From the NCBI GenBank assembly GCA_046724035.1, contig JBKOVT010000362.1:1-21478 (forward strand): a stretch of 21,478 bases of DNA. The letters are read 5' to 3'. The notes beneath the pieces were generated by a model. The model saw only the letters and a list, made by a program, of their open reading frames with translations. It did no database searches and was not told where the DNA came from. This document shows, in pieces, positions 7,869 to 15,963 of this stretch. Source of the DNA: DATARH01 sp046724035 (GTDB lineage: Bacteria; Pseudomonadota; Alphaproteobacteria; ATCC43930; CGMCC-115725). The translations under genes and the position numbers were made by a program. Within the stretch, counting starts at the first letter, position 1, and the number at the start of each line of letters is the position of its first letter.

Positions 7869-8918
7869 ATGCCGCTGACCGTGCTCAATATCGGCTATGC
7901 GCTGGCGCCGGTTGGGCCGGATGCGACGGGTGGCGCGGAGCAGGTGCTGTCGGCCCTCGATCATGCCGTCGCCGCGGCCGGGCACCGCTCGATTGTCGTG
8001 GCGCCCGAGGGGTCGCAGACCGCCGGCACCCTGGTCGCGACCGCGCCGCTGCCGACCCCGCTAACCGAGTCCTCGCGCGAGTTCATGCAAGAGCGCCAGC
8101 GCAGGGCGGTCGCCGAGGCGCTGGCCCGCTGGCCAATCGATGTGATCCACGCGCACGGGCTCGACTTCGCCGAGCACCTGCCCGAGCCCGGCATCCCGAC
8201 CCTGGTCACCTTGCATTTGCCGGCCGAATTCTACCCGGCCGGCGCGCTGTCTGCGGCGCGGCCGCGCACCTGGTTCAACTGCGTCTCGGCGGCGCAGCAG
8301 CGAACCTTCCCGCGGCTGTCGACCATGCTGTCGCCGATCCCGGGGGGCGTGCCGGTCGAGCGGCTGCAAGCGCGCCATGCCAAGCGGAATTTCGTGCTGG
8401 CTCTGGGCCGGATCTGCCCGGAAAAAGGCTTTCACCTGGCGCTCGACGCCGCTGAGCTCGCCGGCGTGCCGCTGCTGATTGCGGGCCAAGTGTTTCCGTA
8501 CCCGTCCCACCAGGCATATTTCGACGAACAGATCCGGCCGCGGCTCGGCCGTGCGGCCCGGTTTCTCGGCCCGGTCGGCTTCAACCGCAAGCGGCGGCTG
8601 CTCAGCGCGGCGCGCTGCCTTCTCGTGCCGAGCCTTGTCGCCGAGACCGGCTCGCTCGTTGCCATGGAGGCGCTCGCCTGCGGCACCCCGGTCGTCGCGT
8701 TTCCAGCCGGTGCGCTCGCCGAAATTGTCGAGCCCGGCGTGACCGGGTTTCTCGTCAGGGACACACAGGAGATGGCCGAGGCGATCGCCGCCGCCGGCAC
8801 GATCGATCCCGAGCGGTGCCGCGACGCGGCGCGCGCCCGCTTCTCGCTCGACCGCATGCTCGAGCAATATCTCGCGGTCTACGAGCGGCTCGCGGCAAGG
8901 GTGGCGGCAAGCGTCTGA
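7869..8918 (+). CDS. Glycosyltransferase family 4 (GT-B)
   Basis: A predicted retaining glycosyltransferase of 349 residues. The start is the ATG at 7869, five bases after the deacetylase stop, giving MPLTVLNIGYALAPVGPDATGG; the frame is open further upstream inside the deacetylase gene, where no start fits. The N-terminal TGGAEQVLSALDHAVAAAGH is the usual acceptor-side glycine-rich loop. The C-terminal domain starts with FVLALGRICPEKGFHLAL and holds the EX7E donor motif ETGSLVAMEALACGTPVVAF, then a VEPGVTGFLV loop. It is a different lineage from the four CgeB-like enzymes of the operon. As the last gene of the run, it may add another residue to the same glycan. Its last 40 bp overlap the end of the opposing DUF1848 gene. 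Confidence 0.88.
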   Translation: MPLTVLNIGYALAPVGPDATGGAEQVLSALDHAVAAAGHRSIVVAPEGSQTAGTLVATAPLPTPLTESSREFMQERQRRAVAEALARWPIDVIHAHGLDFAEHLPEPGIPTLVTLHLPAEFYPAGALSAARPRTWFNCVSAAQQRTFPRLSTMLSPIPGGVPVERLQARHAKRNFVLALGRICPEKGFHLALDAAELAGVPLLIAGQVFPYPSHQAYFDEQIRPRLGRAARFLGPVGFNRKRRLLSAARCLLVPSLVAETGSLVAMEALACGTPVVAFPAGALAEIVEPGVTGFLVRDTQEMAEAIAAAGTIDPERCRDAARARFSLDRMLEQYLAVYERLAARVAASV

Positions 8919-9811
8919 GCCGTCGCAACCGGCTTGCGCGCTGGCATCAGGCACTCCGCTTCGGGATCACGCGCGCGGAAATTGGCAACCGCGCGGTCGC
9001 GGTCGGCGACGGCGTAGCAATAGACGCAGCCATGGGGGCAAGTGTCGTAGGCGCCGATGTCGCGCGACAGAGCGCAGCGGCAGCCCGGGCGATTGCCGCT
9101 CTCCCGCGTCGGGATCGGCCGCTCGGCGACATCTGAGAGCCGCTGGGCGTCGATGCAACGAGCCTCCCCGAGCCCCGGAACCAGCAATTCCGGCTGGCTG
9201 CACAGGGTCGGAGCCATACGATGATCGGCGGCGATCGCAGCGAGGCGGCTCAACAGCTCCTGTTTTTCTTCGGGCGGCGGGTCATGCCAGGCAAAACCGT
9301 GCCGCCGGGCGGCACGGTCGAGGTTGCGGCGGGTCTTTTTGTAGGGGGTCACGACCGACAGCACCACCTCGTCGACGGCGCCGGCGAGGCCCCGCGCCAG
9401 CCGGGCGAAACCATTGCAATGCGTCTCGGGATGCATACCGGCCGCGAACACGACCGGGTCGTAGCGCCAGACGGCCGCGCGGGGGCCGAAACGGTCGCGC
9501 AATTCGCGTAATTGGGCGACGCCCTCCTCAACTCCGATGACCGAGCTTTCGAGCACCCGCGGATAGCCGGTCAACGTGAACTGCACGACGAAAGGCGCAA
9601 CCCGGCGGACCGCGTCGAGGTGGGGCAGCAGCGGCCGCATATTGCGCGTCCAGAACACAAAGCCGTCGACTGCCTCGGGGGTCAGCCGGACCTCGTAATC
9701 GCTGCCGCCATAGGGATTGGAGACGCGGCAGTGCTCGGCCGCGAGCCGGCGCATGAACCAGTCAGCGTAGAACGCCGGAATATCGGTGCGATAGCTGGCC
9801 GAGACGATCAC
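8879..9811 (-). CDS. DUF1848 protein with C-terminal radical-SAM-like Cys cluster
   Basis: A 310-residue protein of the DUF1848 family, function unknown. I chose the GTG at 9811 (protein begins VIVSASYRTDIPAFY) because a GAGGG ribosome site precedes it and the family starts at this SASYRTD segment; a longer frame up to 9880 exists. The middle shows FVFWTRNMRPLLPHL, QFTLTGYPRVLE and WRYDPVVFA, recalling strands of a radical-SAM-like barrel. The C-terminus has CRC (C244, C246) followed by CPHGCVYCYA (C258, C262, C265), a CX3CX2C pattern like the 4Fe-4S site that radical SAM enzymes carry near the N-terminus. Pfam notes this resemblance for the family. The gene is divergent from dnaK and overlaps the GT4 gene tail to tail. 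Confidence 0.85.
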   Translation of the reverse strand: MIVSASYRTDIPAFYADWFMRRLAAEHCRVSNPYGGSDYEVRLTPEAVDGFVFWTRNMRPLLPHLDAVRRVAPFVVQFTLTGYPRVLESSVIGVEEGVAQLRELRDRFGPRAAVWRYDPVVFAAGMHPETHCNGFARLARGLAGAVDEVVLSVVTPYKKTRRNLDRAARRHGFAWHDPPPEEKQELLSRLAAIAADHRMAPTLCSQPELLVPGLGEARCIDAQRLSDVAERPIPTRESGNRPGCRCALSRDIGAYDTCPHGCVYCYAVADRDRAVANFRARDPEAECLMPARKPVATAQTLAATLAASRS

Positions 9812-9988
9812 GCGTAAGATGCCCTCGCGCTGCGAATGAGAGGCCGGCCGCAGGTTGCAGCCAAGCCGCCCGCCACACATATATATCCTGCGTCGCAGCC
9901 CCCATAGAATTCGGGGCTGCCGTCACTTCCAGGGGACCGGGACGGTGCTTTCCGGGCCGACCGGTTCTGCTTTTGACAAGAGGTGTCC
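9812..9988. promoter_or_regulatory. Divergent promoter region between DUF1848 gene and dnaK
   Basis: A 177-bp intergenic stretch that must hold promoters for both directions. An AT-rich run CATATATATC (9878-9887) stands out in the GC-rich context. With TTGCAG at 9855-9860 it could form a sigma70-like promoter towards dnaK (spacer 17 for CATATA, 19 for TATATA). A CCCCATA segment (9900-9906) recalls the -10 of heat-shock sigma RpoH, but no CTTG-type -35 sits at the right distance. No CIRCE element is present. The dnaK ribosome site is AAGAGG at 9978-9983. Promoter positions are tentative. Confidence 0.35.
9895..9920. repeat. Inverted repeat upstream of dnaK
   Basis: Perfect 8-bp arms GCAGCCCC and GGGGCTGC flank a 10-nt centre, about 70 bp before the dnaK start. 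It could be an operator or a hairpin in the dnaK leader. It is not CIRCE (TTAGCACTC-N9-GAGTGCTAA). It is unlikely to be a terminator, because both flanking genes read away from it and no T-run follows. Confidence 0.5.
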
Positions 9989-11941
9989 ATGAGCAAGGTT
10001 ATTGGTATCGATCTCGGGACCACGAATTCGTGCGTCGCCGTGATGGAGGGAACGACCGCAAAGGTCATCGAAAACGCCGAGGGAGCCCGCACGACCCCCT
10101 CTATGGTCGCATTTACCGAATCCGGCGAGCGCCTGGTCGGACAGGCGGCGAAGCGCCAGGCGGTCACCAACCCCGAAAATACGTTCTTCGCCATCAAGCG
10201 GCTGATCGGGCGCCGCATGGACGACCCGATGGTCAAGCGGGACATGGACCTCGTCCCATACAAGATCGTCCCGGGCGACAATGGCGACGCTTGGGTCGAG
10301 AGCCGCGGCAAGAAATACGCGCCCTCGCAGATCAGCGCCTTCATCCTGCAGAAGATGAAGGAGACCGCCGAAGCTTATCTCGGCGAGCCGGTGACCCAGG
10401 CGGTCATCACCGTCCCGGCCTATTTCAACGACAGCCAGCGGCAGGCGACCAAGGATGCCGGCCGCATCGCCGGGCTTGAAGTGCTGCGCATCATCAACGA
10501 GCCCACCGCAGCGGCGCTCGCCTATGGCATGGAGAAAAAGGGCAGCGGCACCATCGCGGTCTACGACCTCGGCGGGGGCACCTTCGATATCTCGGTGCTC
10601 GAAATCGGCGACGGCGTCTTCGAGGTCAAATCGACCAACGGCGACACGTTTCTCGGCGGCGAAGATTTCGACAAAAAGATCATCGACTACCTGGCCGACG
10701 AGTTCAAAAAGGAGCAGGGCATCGACCTGCGGAACGACAAGCTCGCCTTGCAGCGCCTGAAAGAGGCGGCGGAAAAAGCCAAAATCGAGCTGTCCTCCTC
10801 GGTTCAGACCGACGTCAATCTGCCGTTTATCACGGCCGATCAGAACGGCCCGAAGCACCTCAACATCAAGCTGTCACGCGCCAAGCTCGAGCAGCTGGTT
10901 GACGATCTGATCCAGAAGACCGTCGAGCCCTGCCGCAACGCGCTGAAGGATGCCGGCGTCAAGGCGTCGGAAATCGATGAGGTGATCCTGGTCGGCGGCA
11001 TGACCCGGATGCCCAAGGTCTTCGAGACCGTGAAGCAGTTCTTTGGGCGCGAGCCGCATCGCGGCGTAAACCCGGACGAGGTGGTCGCGATCGGCGCGGC
11101 GATCCAGGCCGGTGTCTTGAAGGGCGAGGTCAAGGACGTCCTGCTGCTCGACGTGACGCCGCTGTCGCTCGGCATCGAGACCCTGGGCGGCGTGTTCACG
11201 CGGCTGATCGACCGCAACACGACGATCCCGACCAAGAAGAGCCAGACCTTCTCGACCGCCGAGGACAATCAGACCGCGGTGACGATCCGCGTCTTCCAAG
11301 GCGAGCGCGAGATGGCGGCGGACAACAAATTGCTGGGCCAGTTCGATCTGGTCGGCATCCCGTCGGCCCCGCGCGGCATGCCGCAAATCGAGGTCACCTT
11401 CGACATCGACGCCAACGGTATCGTGCAGGTCTCGGCGAAGGACAAGGCAACCGGCAAGGAGCAGCAGATCCGCATCCAGGCCTCGGGCGGCTTGTCGGAA
11501 GGCGACATCGACAAGATGGTCAAGGATGCCGAAGCGCATGCCGCCGAGGACAAGAAGCGCCGCGAGCTGGTCGAGGCCAAAAACCAGGCCGACGCGCTGG
11601 TCCATACGACCGAGCGCACGCTGCAGGAAGCCGGCGACAAGGTTCCGGAAAGCGAGCGCGCGCCGGTGCAGAGCGCGATCCAGGGGCTGAAGGACGCGAT
11701 CGGCACCGACGATGTCGACCAGATCAAGTCGAAGACCGAAGCCTTGGCTCAGGTCGCGATGAAGCTTGGCGAGGCGATGTACAAGACGCAGCAAACCGGC
11801 GGCGGCGAATCCGGCCCCGGCGGGCCGCAGGGTGGTGCCGGGCCTGGTGGTGGCGGCGCGGCCGGCGGACCCGGCAGCGACAAGGTCGTTGACGCCGATT
11901 TCGAGGAAGTCGACGATCAGAAGAAGCGCGGCTCAGCCTGA
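9989..11941 (+). CDS. dnaK: Molecular chaperone DnaK (Hsp70)
   Basis: The ATP-dependent Hsp70 chaperone, which binds unfolded polypeptides in the cytosol with DnaJ and GrpE. It has 650 residues, the normal size. The start is the ATG at 9989, six bases after an AAGAGG ribosome site; a GTG two codons earlier overlaps that site. The ATPase domain begins MSKVIGIDLGTTNS and holds YDLGGGTFDISVLE (phosphate 2) and DEVILVGGMTRMPKV (adenosine). The interdomain linker and start of the substrate domain is DVLLLDVTPLSLGIETLGG. The helical lid is followed by a Gly/Pro-rich stretch and the tail DADFEEVDD. dnaJ lies downstream in the same direction; grpE is not in the window. Confidence 0.98.
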   Translation: MSKVIGIDLGTTNSCVAVMEGTTAKVIENAEGARTTPSMVAFTESGERLVGQAAKRQAVTNPENTFFAIKRLIGRRMDDPMVKRDMDLVPYKIVPGDNGDAWVESRGKKYAPSQISAFILQKMKETAEAYLGEPVTQAVITVPAYFNDSQRQATKDAGRIAGLEVLRIINEPTAAALAYGMEKKGSGTIAVYDLGGGTFDISVLEIGDGVFEVKSTNGDTFLGGEDFDKKIIDYLADEFKKEQGIDLRNDKLALQRLKEAAEKAKIELSSSVQTDVNLPFITADQNGPKHLNIKLSRAKLEQLVDDLIQKTVEPCRNALKDAGVKASEIDEVILVGGMTRMPKVFETVKQFFGREPHRGVNPDEVVAIGAAIQAGVLKGEVKDVLLLDVTPLSLGIETLGGVFTRLIDRNTTIPTKKSQTFSTAEDNQTAVTIRVFQGEREMAADNKLLGQFDLVGIPSAPRGMPQIEVTFDIDANGIVQVSAKDKATGKEQQIRIQASGGLSEGDIDKMVKDAEAHAAEDKKRRELVEAKNQADALVHTTERTLQEAGDKVPESERAPVQSAIQGLKDAIGTDDVDQIKSKTEALAQVAMKLGEAMYKTQQTGGGESGPGGPQGGAGPGGGGAAGGPGSDKVVDADFEEVDDQKKRGSA

Positions 11942-11962
11942 GCTGACGGTTCGATGCAACAA

Positions 11963-11997
11963 ATCCCCCGGGCCTACCCAGTCCCGGGGGATCTTTC
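11963..11997 (+). terminator. Strong hairpin between dnaK and dnaJ
   Basis: A perfect 10-bp stem, ATCCCCCGGG/CCCGGGGGAT (11963-11972 and 11983-11992), with a 10-nt loop, follows the dnaK stop by 21 bases. It is followed by CTTTC rather than a full T-run, so it could be a leaky intrinsic terminator that lowers dnaJ relative to dnaK, or a 3'-end stabilising structure. dnaJ begins 30 bases further on. Confidence 0.6.
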
Positions 11998-12027
11998 GAT
12001 GAGCTGAGACCGGGCGTCTGTCACAGA

Positions 12028-13164
12028 ATGGCAAAGCAGGACTTTTACGACATTCTCGGGGTGTCGCGTTCGGCGAATGCCGACGAGTTGAAGCGGGCCT
12101 ACCGCAAGCTCGCGATGCAGTATCACCCCGATCGCAATCCCAGCGACAAATCGGCCGAGCAGAAATTCAAGGACATCAACGAGGCGTATGACATCCTGAA
12201 GGATGATCAGAAGCGCGCCGCCTACGACCGCTACGGTCATGCCGCCTTTGAGAACGGCAGCCGCGGCCCGGGCGATTTCGGCTTCGGCGGCGGGTTCTCG
12301 GGCGGCTTTGCCGACATCTTCGAGGAGATGTTCGGCGCGATGGGAGGCGGCCGCCGCACGCAAGCAGGCCCCTCCCGCGGCAGCGATCTGCGCTACAACC
12401 TCGAAGTCTCGCTGGAAGAGGCGTTCCGCGGTAAGCAGACGACGATCCGCGTCGCGACCTTTGTCCATTGCGAGAGCTGCAAGGGGAGCGGCGCCGAGCC
12501 CGGCACGCGCCCATCCAGTTGCCGCACCTGTCACGGCCACGGCCGCGTGCGCCGGCAGCAGGGCTTTTTCACACTCGAGCAGACCTGCCCGACCTGTCAG
12601 GGCTCGGGGCAGACGATCGACAAGCCGTGCAAATCCTGCGGCGGGCAGGGCCGGGTTCGGCGCGAGAAAACCTTATCGGTCAACATCCCGCCGGGGGTCG
12701 AGGACGGGACGCGCATCCGCCTCGCCGGCGAGGGTGAAGCCGGGCCGCACGGCGCCGCCCAGGGCGATCTATACATCTTTGTCAGCATCGCGCCGCACCA
12801 GCTCTTTCAGCGCGACGGCGCCAACGTCTTCTGCCGGGTGCCGATCCCGATCACGACGGCCGCGCTCGGCGGCACGATCGAGGTGCCGACCGTCGAAGGC
12901 AGCCGCACCCGCGTCACCGTGCCGCCGGGCACGCAATCCGGCCACCAGTTCCGGCTGCGCGGCAAGGGCATGAGCGTGCTGCGCTCGAATTTGCGCGGCG
13001 ACATGTACATCCACGCGATCGTCGAAACCCCGCAGAACCTGACAAAGCGCCAGCAGGAATTGCTGCGCGAATTCGAAAAGGCCGGCGAGAACCGCAAAAC
13101 CAATCCCGAAAGCGAAGGCTTCTTCGCCCGCGTCAAGGAATTCTTCGAAGACCTACGCGAATAG
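12028..13164 (+). CDS. dnaJ: Co-chaperone DnaJ (Hsp40)
   Basis: The Hsp40 partner that delivers substrates to DnaK and stimulates its ATPase. It has 378 residues, typical for class I DnaJ. The J domain is at residues 1-70 with HPD at 33-35. The Gly/Phe-rich region follows (about 75-115). Four zinc-binding CxxC motifs are at 148-151, 165-168, 187-190 and 201-204 (CESC, CRTC, CPTC, CKSC), each followed by a Gly-rich turn. The C-terminal substrate domains begin with TLSVNIPPGVEDGTRIRL. There is no clear Shine-Dalgarno before the ATG. It lies 86 bp after dnaK with a hairpin between, and its stop is only five bases from the opposing glnD stop. Confidence 0.98.
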   Translation: MAKQDFYDILGVSRSANADELKRAYRKLAMQYHPDRNPSDKSAEQKFKDINEAYDILKDDQKRAAYDRYGHAAFENGSRGPGDFGFGGGFSGGFADIFEEMFGAMGGGRRTQAGPSRGSDLRYNLEVSLEEAFRGKQTTIRVATFVHCESCKGSGAEPGTRPSSCRTCHGHGRVRRQQGFFTLEQTCPTCQGSGQTIDKPCKSCGGQGRVRREKTLSVNIPPGVEDGTRIRLAGEGEAGPHGAAQGDLYIFVSIAPHQLFQRDGANVFCRVPIPITTAALGGTIEVPTVEGSRTRVTVPPGTQSGHQFRLRGKGMSVLRSNLRGDMYIHAIVETPQNLTKRQQELLREFEKAGENRKTNPESEGFFARVKEFFEDLRE

Positions 13165-13169
13165 CCGCG

Positions 13170-15956
13170 CTACTCGGCGGCAACGACGCGCTCGCGGCGG
13201 GAGGCCGGCGGCGGCGCCGGCAGGCCGCGGTTGCCCTTGGCCAGCACAGCGCCCAGCGCCGCGCGAATCTCATCGAGCTTCACCGGATGCTCGATCTTAT
13301 GACCGAACAGGTTCTTGACGTAGAAGACGTCGACAACCTTCTCGCCATAAGTCGAAATTTTCGCGCTCGACACCTGCAGATTGAGCCGGGTCAGTTCGCG
13401 CGTCACCTCGTAGAGGAGACCCGGCCGGTCGCGGCCGTTCACCTCGATGACGGTGTGAGACCGGCTCGCATTATTGTCGATCAGGACGCGGGGAGGCACG
13501 GTGAAGACGCGCGTGCGGCTCGGGAAAGCGGGCGGGCGCTCCAATTCGATGTGCGGCTTCAGATCGCCGGTCAGCACATTCTCGAACGTGAAAGCGAGCT
13601 TCGCGAGCTTGTCCGGCCGGTCGAACGGCCCGCCCTCCTGGTCCTGCACCCAGAGCGTATCGAGCGCCATGCCGTTCGACATTGTCATGATCTTGGCGTC
13701 GACGATGTTGGCGCCCGACACCGCGAGCGCGCCGGCGATGCGTGAGAACAGGCCGGGGTGGTCGGCGGTGTAGAGCGTGAGCTCGGTGACGGCGCGCGCC
13801 GCATCGATTCGCTTTTCGACGGTGAGAGGCGAGCCGCTCGCATCGGCCTCGCGCATCAGCCGGGCGTGGCGGGCATGCGTCTCGGCATCCAGCGACAGCC
13901 AATAGAACGGATAGCCGCGGCTCGTGAATGTGGCGAAATCCGGGTCGGTGAAATCAGGCAAAAGCTCGCGCGCCGCAGCCTGCGCCGCGGCGATGCGCGC
14001 GTCGCGCGCCTCGACAGTGAGCCCCCCGGAAATGACATCAAGCGCGCTGTAATAGACCTCGCGCAATAACGCCGCCTTCCAGCCGTTCCACACTTTGGGT
14101 CCGACGGCGCGAATATCGGCGGCGGTCAACACCAACAGCAGTTTGAGCCGCTCGGGCGATTGCACCCGCTCGACAAAACTCTGGATCGTCTGCGGGTCGC
14201 TGATGTCGAGCTTGAAAGCGGTGCTGCTCATCAGCAGGTGCCAGCGCACGAGCCAAGCGACGGTCTCGGTCTCTTCCGCGGTCAGCCCGAGCCGCGGACC
14301 GAGCTTGTAGGCGACCTGCTCTCCGATAATCGAATGATCACCGCCGCGTCCTTTGGCGATATCGTGCAGCAATGTCGCGAGGTAGAGCGCGCGGCGCGAT
14401 TGGATCGTCGGCATGATCTGGGTCGCGACCGGCAATTCCTCTTTCAATTGACCGGTCTCGATCTTGTGCAGGATGCCGATCGCAAACAGCGTGTGCTCGT
14501 CGACGGTATAGACATGGTACATGTCGTATTGCATCTGCGCGACGACGCGGCCGAAATCCGGGATAAAGCGTCCGAACACGCCCGCCTCGTTCATGCGTCG
14601 CAACGCGGTTTCCGGATCCTTCCTCGAGGCCAGGATTTCGAGAAACAGACGATTCGCCTCGGGGTCTTCGCGCAGCTTTCCGTCTACGAGGCGCAGCGAT
14701 TGCGTGACGGCGCGGAGCGCCCGCGGATGGATGTCGAGATCGTGCTGCTGCGCGACATGAAACAAGCGCAAGAGTCCGACCGGATCGGTCTTGAAGAAAT
14801 CTTCGGACGGGATTGTCAGCCGCCCGCCATCGATGACAAAGCCGTCGAGCGCGCGCCGCCGGCTCCCCCAGCGCAGCCAGGAAAGACGCTGGTGCCCGGT
14901 CTGGTCGATCTGCAGGAGAGCGCAGAAGATGCGGGTCAGATCGCCGACATCTTTCGCGATCAGGAAATAGTGCTTCATAAAGCGTTCGACGCCGCGCGTG
15001 CCGGCATGGTCGGTGTAGCCCATGCGGGCGCCGATCTCGGTCTGTAGGTCAAAGGTCAGCCGCTCCTCGGCGCGGCCGGCGAGGTAGTGCAGATGACAGC
15101 GCACCGTCCACAAGAAGGTCTGGGCGCGCTCGAACCGCGCCGATTCCTCGGCCGACAGCACGCCGAGATCGACAAGCTTTGCGACATCCTCGATGCGGTA
15201 AATGTATTTGGCGATCCAGTAGAGGGTGTGCAGATCCCGGAGCCCGCCCTTGCCTTCCTTGACGTTGGGCTCGAGCTGATACCGGCTGTCGCCGACCCGC
15301 TGGTGCCGGGCATCGCGCTCGGCAAGCTTGGCCTCGACGAATTGCGCCGCGGTGCCGCGCACAATGTCGGCGTCGAAGCGCTGCTTCAATTCCGTGTAAA
15401 GCGCCTGCTCCCCCCAGATATAGCGCGACTCGAGGAGCGCCGTGCGGATCGTCAGATCGGCCTTGGCATAGCGCAGGCAATCGGCAACCGAGCGCGTCGC
15501 CTGCCCGACTTTGAGACCGAGATCCCATAGGAGATACAGCAGATATTCGATCACCTGCTCGGTATGGGGGGTCTGCTTGTAGGGCAGCAGAAACAAGAGA
15601 TCGATGTCGGAATACGGGGCCAGCTCGCCGCGGCCATAGCCGCCGACCGCGACAATGGCGAGCTTCTCGCCCTCTGTCGGGTTGGCGAGCGGATAGACCC
15701 GCTCGGTCACCAAATCGTAGAGAGCCCGGACCAGCTGGTCGATCAGGAAGCACTGCTCCCGCACTGCGCGCGGCGCATGCCCTTCGGCCTCGAAGCGGCG
15801 CTGGATCTCGGCCCGCCCCTTCGCCAGCGCCTCCTTCAGCGGCGGCAACAGCGCGCTGCGATCGTGCGGTGATCGCGCCGCAGCCACGGTCTGCGCCAGC
15901 TCATCCGCAAGCGCCCGCCGGTCGATAATGTCGCGCTGGCGGTGGATATTCGCCAT
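13170..15956 (-). CDS. glnD: Bifunctional uridylyltransferase/uridylyl-removing enzyme GlnD
   Basis: The nitrogen sensor that uridylylates PII proteins (GlnB/GlnK) when glutamine is low and removes UMP when glutamine is high. I chose the ATG at 15956 (MANIHRQRD, 928 residues), which follows the upstream stop by seven bases with a GAGGGG ribosome site; an in-frame ATG at 15983 lies inside the upstream gene. Domains: the nucleotidyltransferase motif GGYGRGELAPYSDIDLL at about 105-121, the PII-uridylyltransferase middle, an HD hydrolase domain with LLHDIAKG at about 529-536, and two ACT domains near 726-800 and 835-905 containing DHPGLFSRIAGAL and RDRPGLLYEVTREL, which bind glutamine. It is probably co-transcribed with the SDR gene. 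Confidence 0.97.
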   Translation of the reverse strand: MANIHRQRDIIDRRALADELAQTVAAARSPHDRSALLPPLKEALAKGRAEIQRRFEAEGHAPRAVREQCFLIDQLVRALYDLVTERVYPLANPTEGEKLAIVAVGGYGRGELAPYSDIDLLFLLPYKQTPHTEQVIEYLLYLLWDLGLKVGQATRSVADCLRYAKADLTIRTALLESRYIWGEQALYTELKQRFDADIVRGTAAQFVEAKLAERDARHQRVGDSRYQLEPNVKEGKGGLRDLHTLYWIAKYIYRIEDVAKLVDLGVLSAEESARFERAQTFLWTVRCHLHYLAGRAEERLTFDLQTEIGARMGYTDHAGTRGVERFMKHYFLIAKDVGDLTRIFCALLQIDQTGHQRLSWLRWGSRRRALDGFVIDGGRLTIPSEDFFKTDPVGLLRLFHVAQQHDLDIHPRALRAVTQSLRLVDGKLREDPEANRLFLEILASRKDPETALRRMNEAGVFGRFIPDFGRVVAQMQYDMYHVYTVDEHTLFAIGILHKIETGQLKEELPVATQIMPTIQSRRALYLATLLHDIAKGRGGDHSIIGEQVAYKLGPRLGLTAEETETVAWLVRWHLLMSSTAFKLDISDPQTIQSFVERVQSPERLKLLLVLTAADIRAVGPKVWNGWKAALLREVYYSALDVISGGLTVEARDARIAAAQAAARELLPDFTDPDFATFTSRGYPFYWLSLDAETHARHARLMREADASGSPLTVEKRIDAARAVTELTLYTADHPGLFSRIAGALAVSGANIVDAKIMTMSNGMALDTLWVQDQEGGPFDRPDKLAKLAFTFENVLTGDLKPHIELERPPAFPSRTRVFTVPPRVLIDNNASRSHTVIEVNGRDRPGLLYEVTRELTRLNLQVSSAKISTYGEKVVDVFYVKNLFGHKIEHPVKLDEIRAALGAVLAKGNRGLPAPPPASRRERVVAAE

Positions 15957-15963
15957 CGACCCC

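Noticed and set aside
9899..9907. RpoH (-10 CCCCATA) promoter for dnaK
   Set aside because: No CTTGAA-like -35 lies 13-18 bases upstream, and the motif is part of the inverted-repeat arm, so it is not annotated as a firm promoter.
9974..9979. TTGACA hexamer just before dnaK
   Set aside because: It lies 10 bases from the dnaK start codon and next to the ribosome site, so it cannot serve as the dnaK -35.
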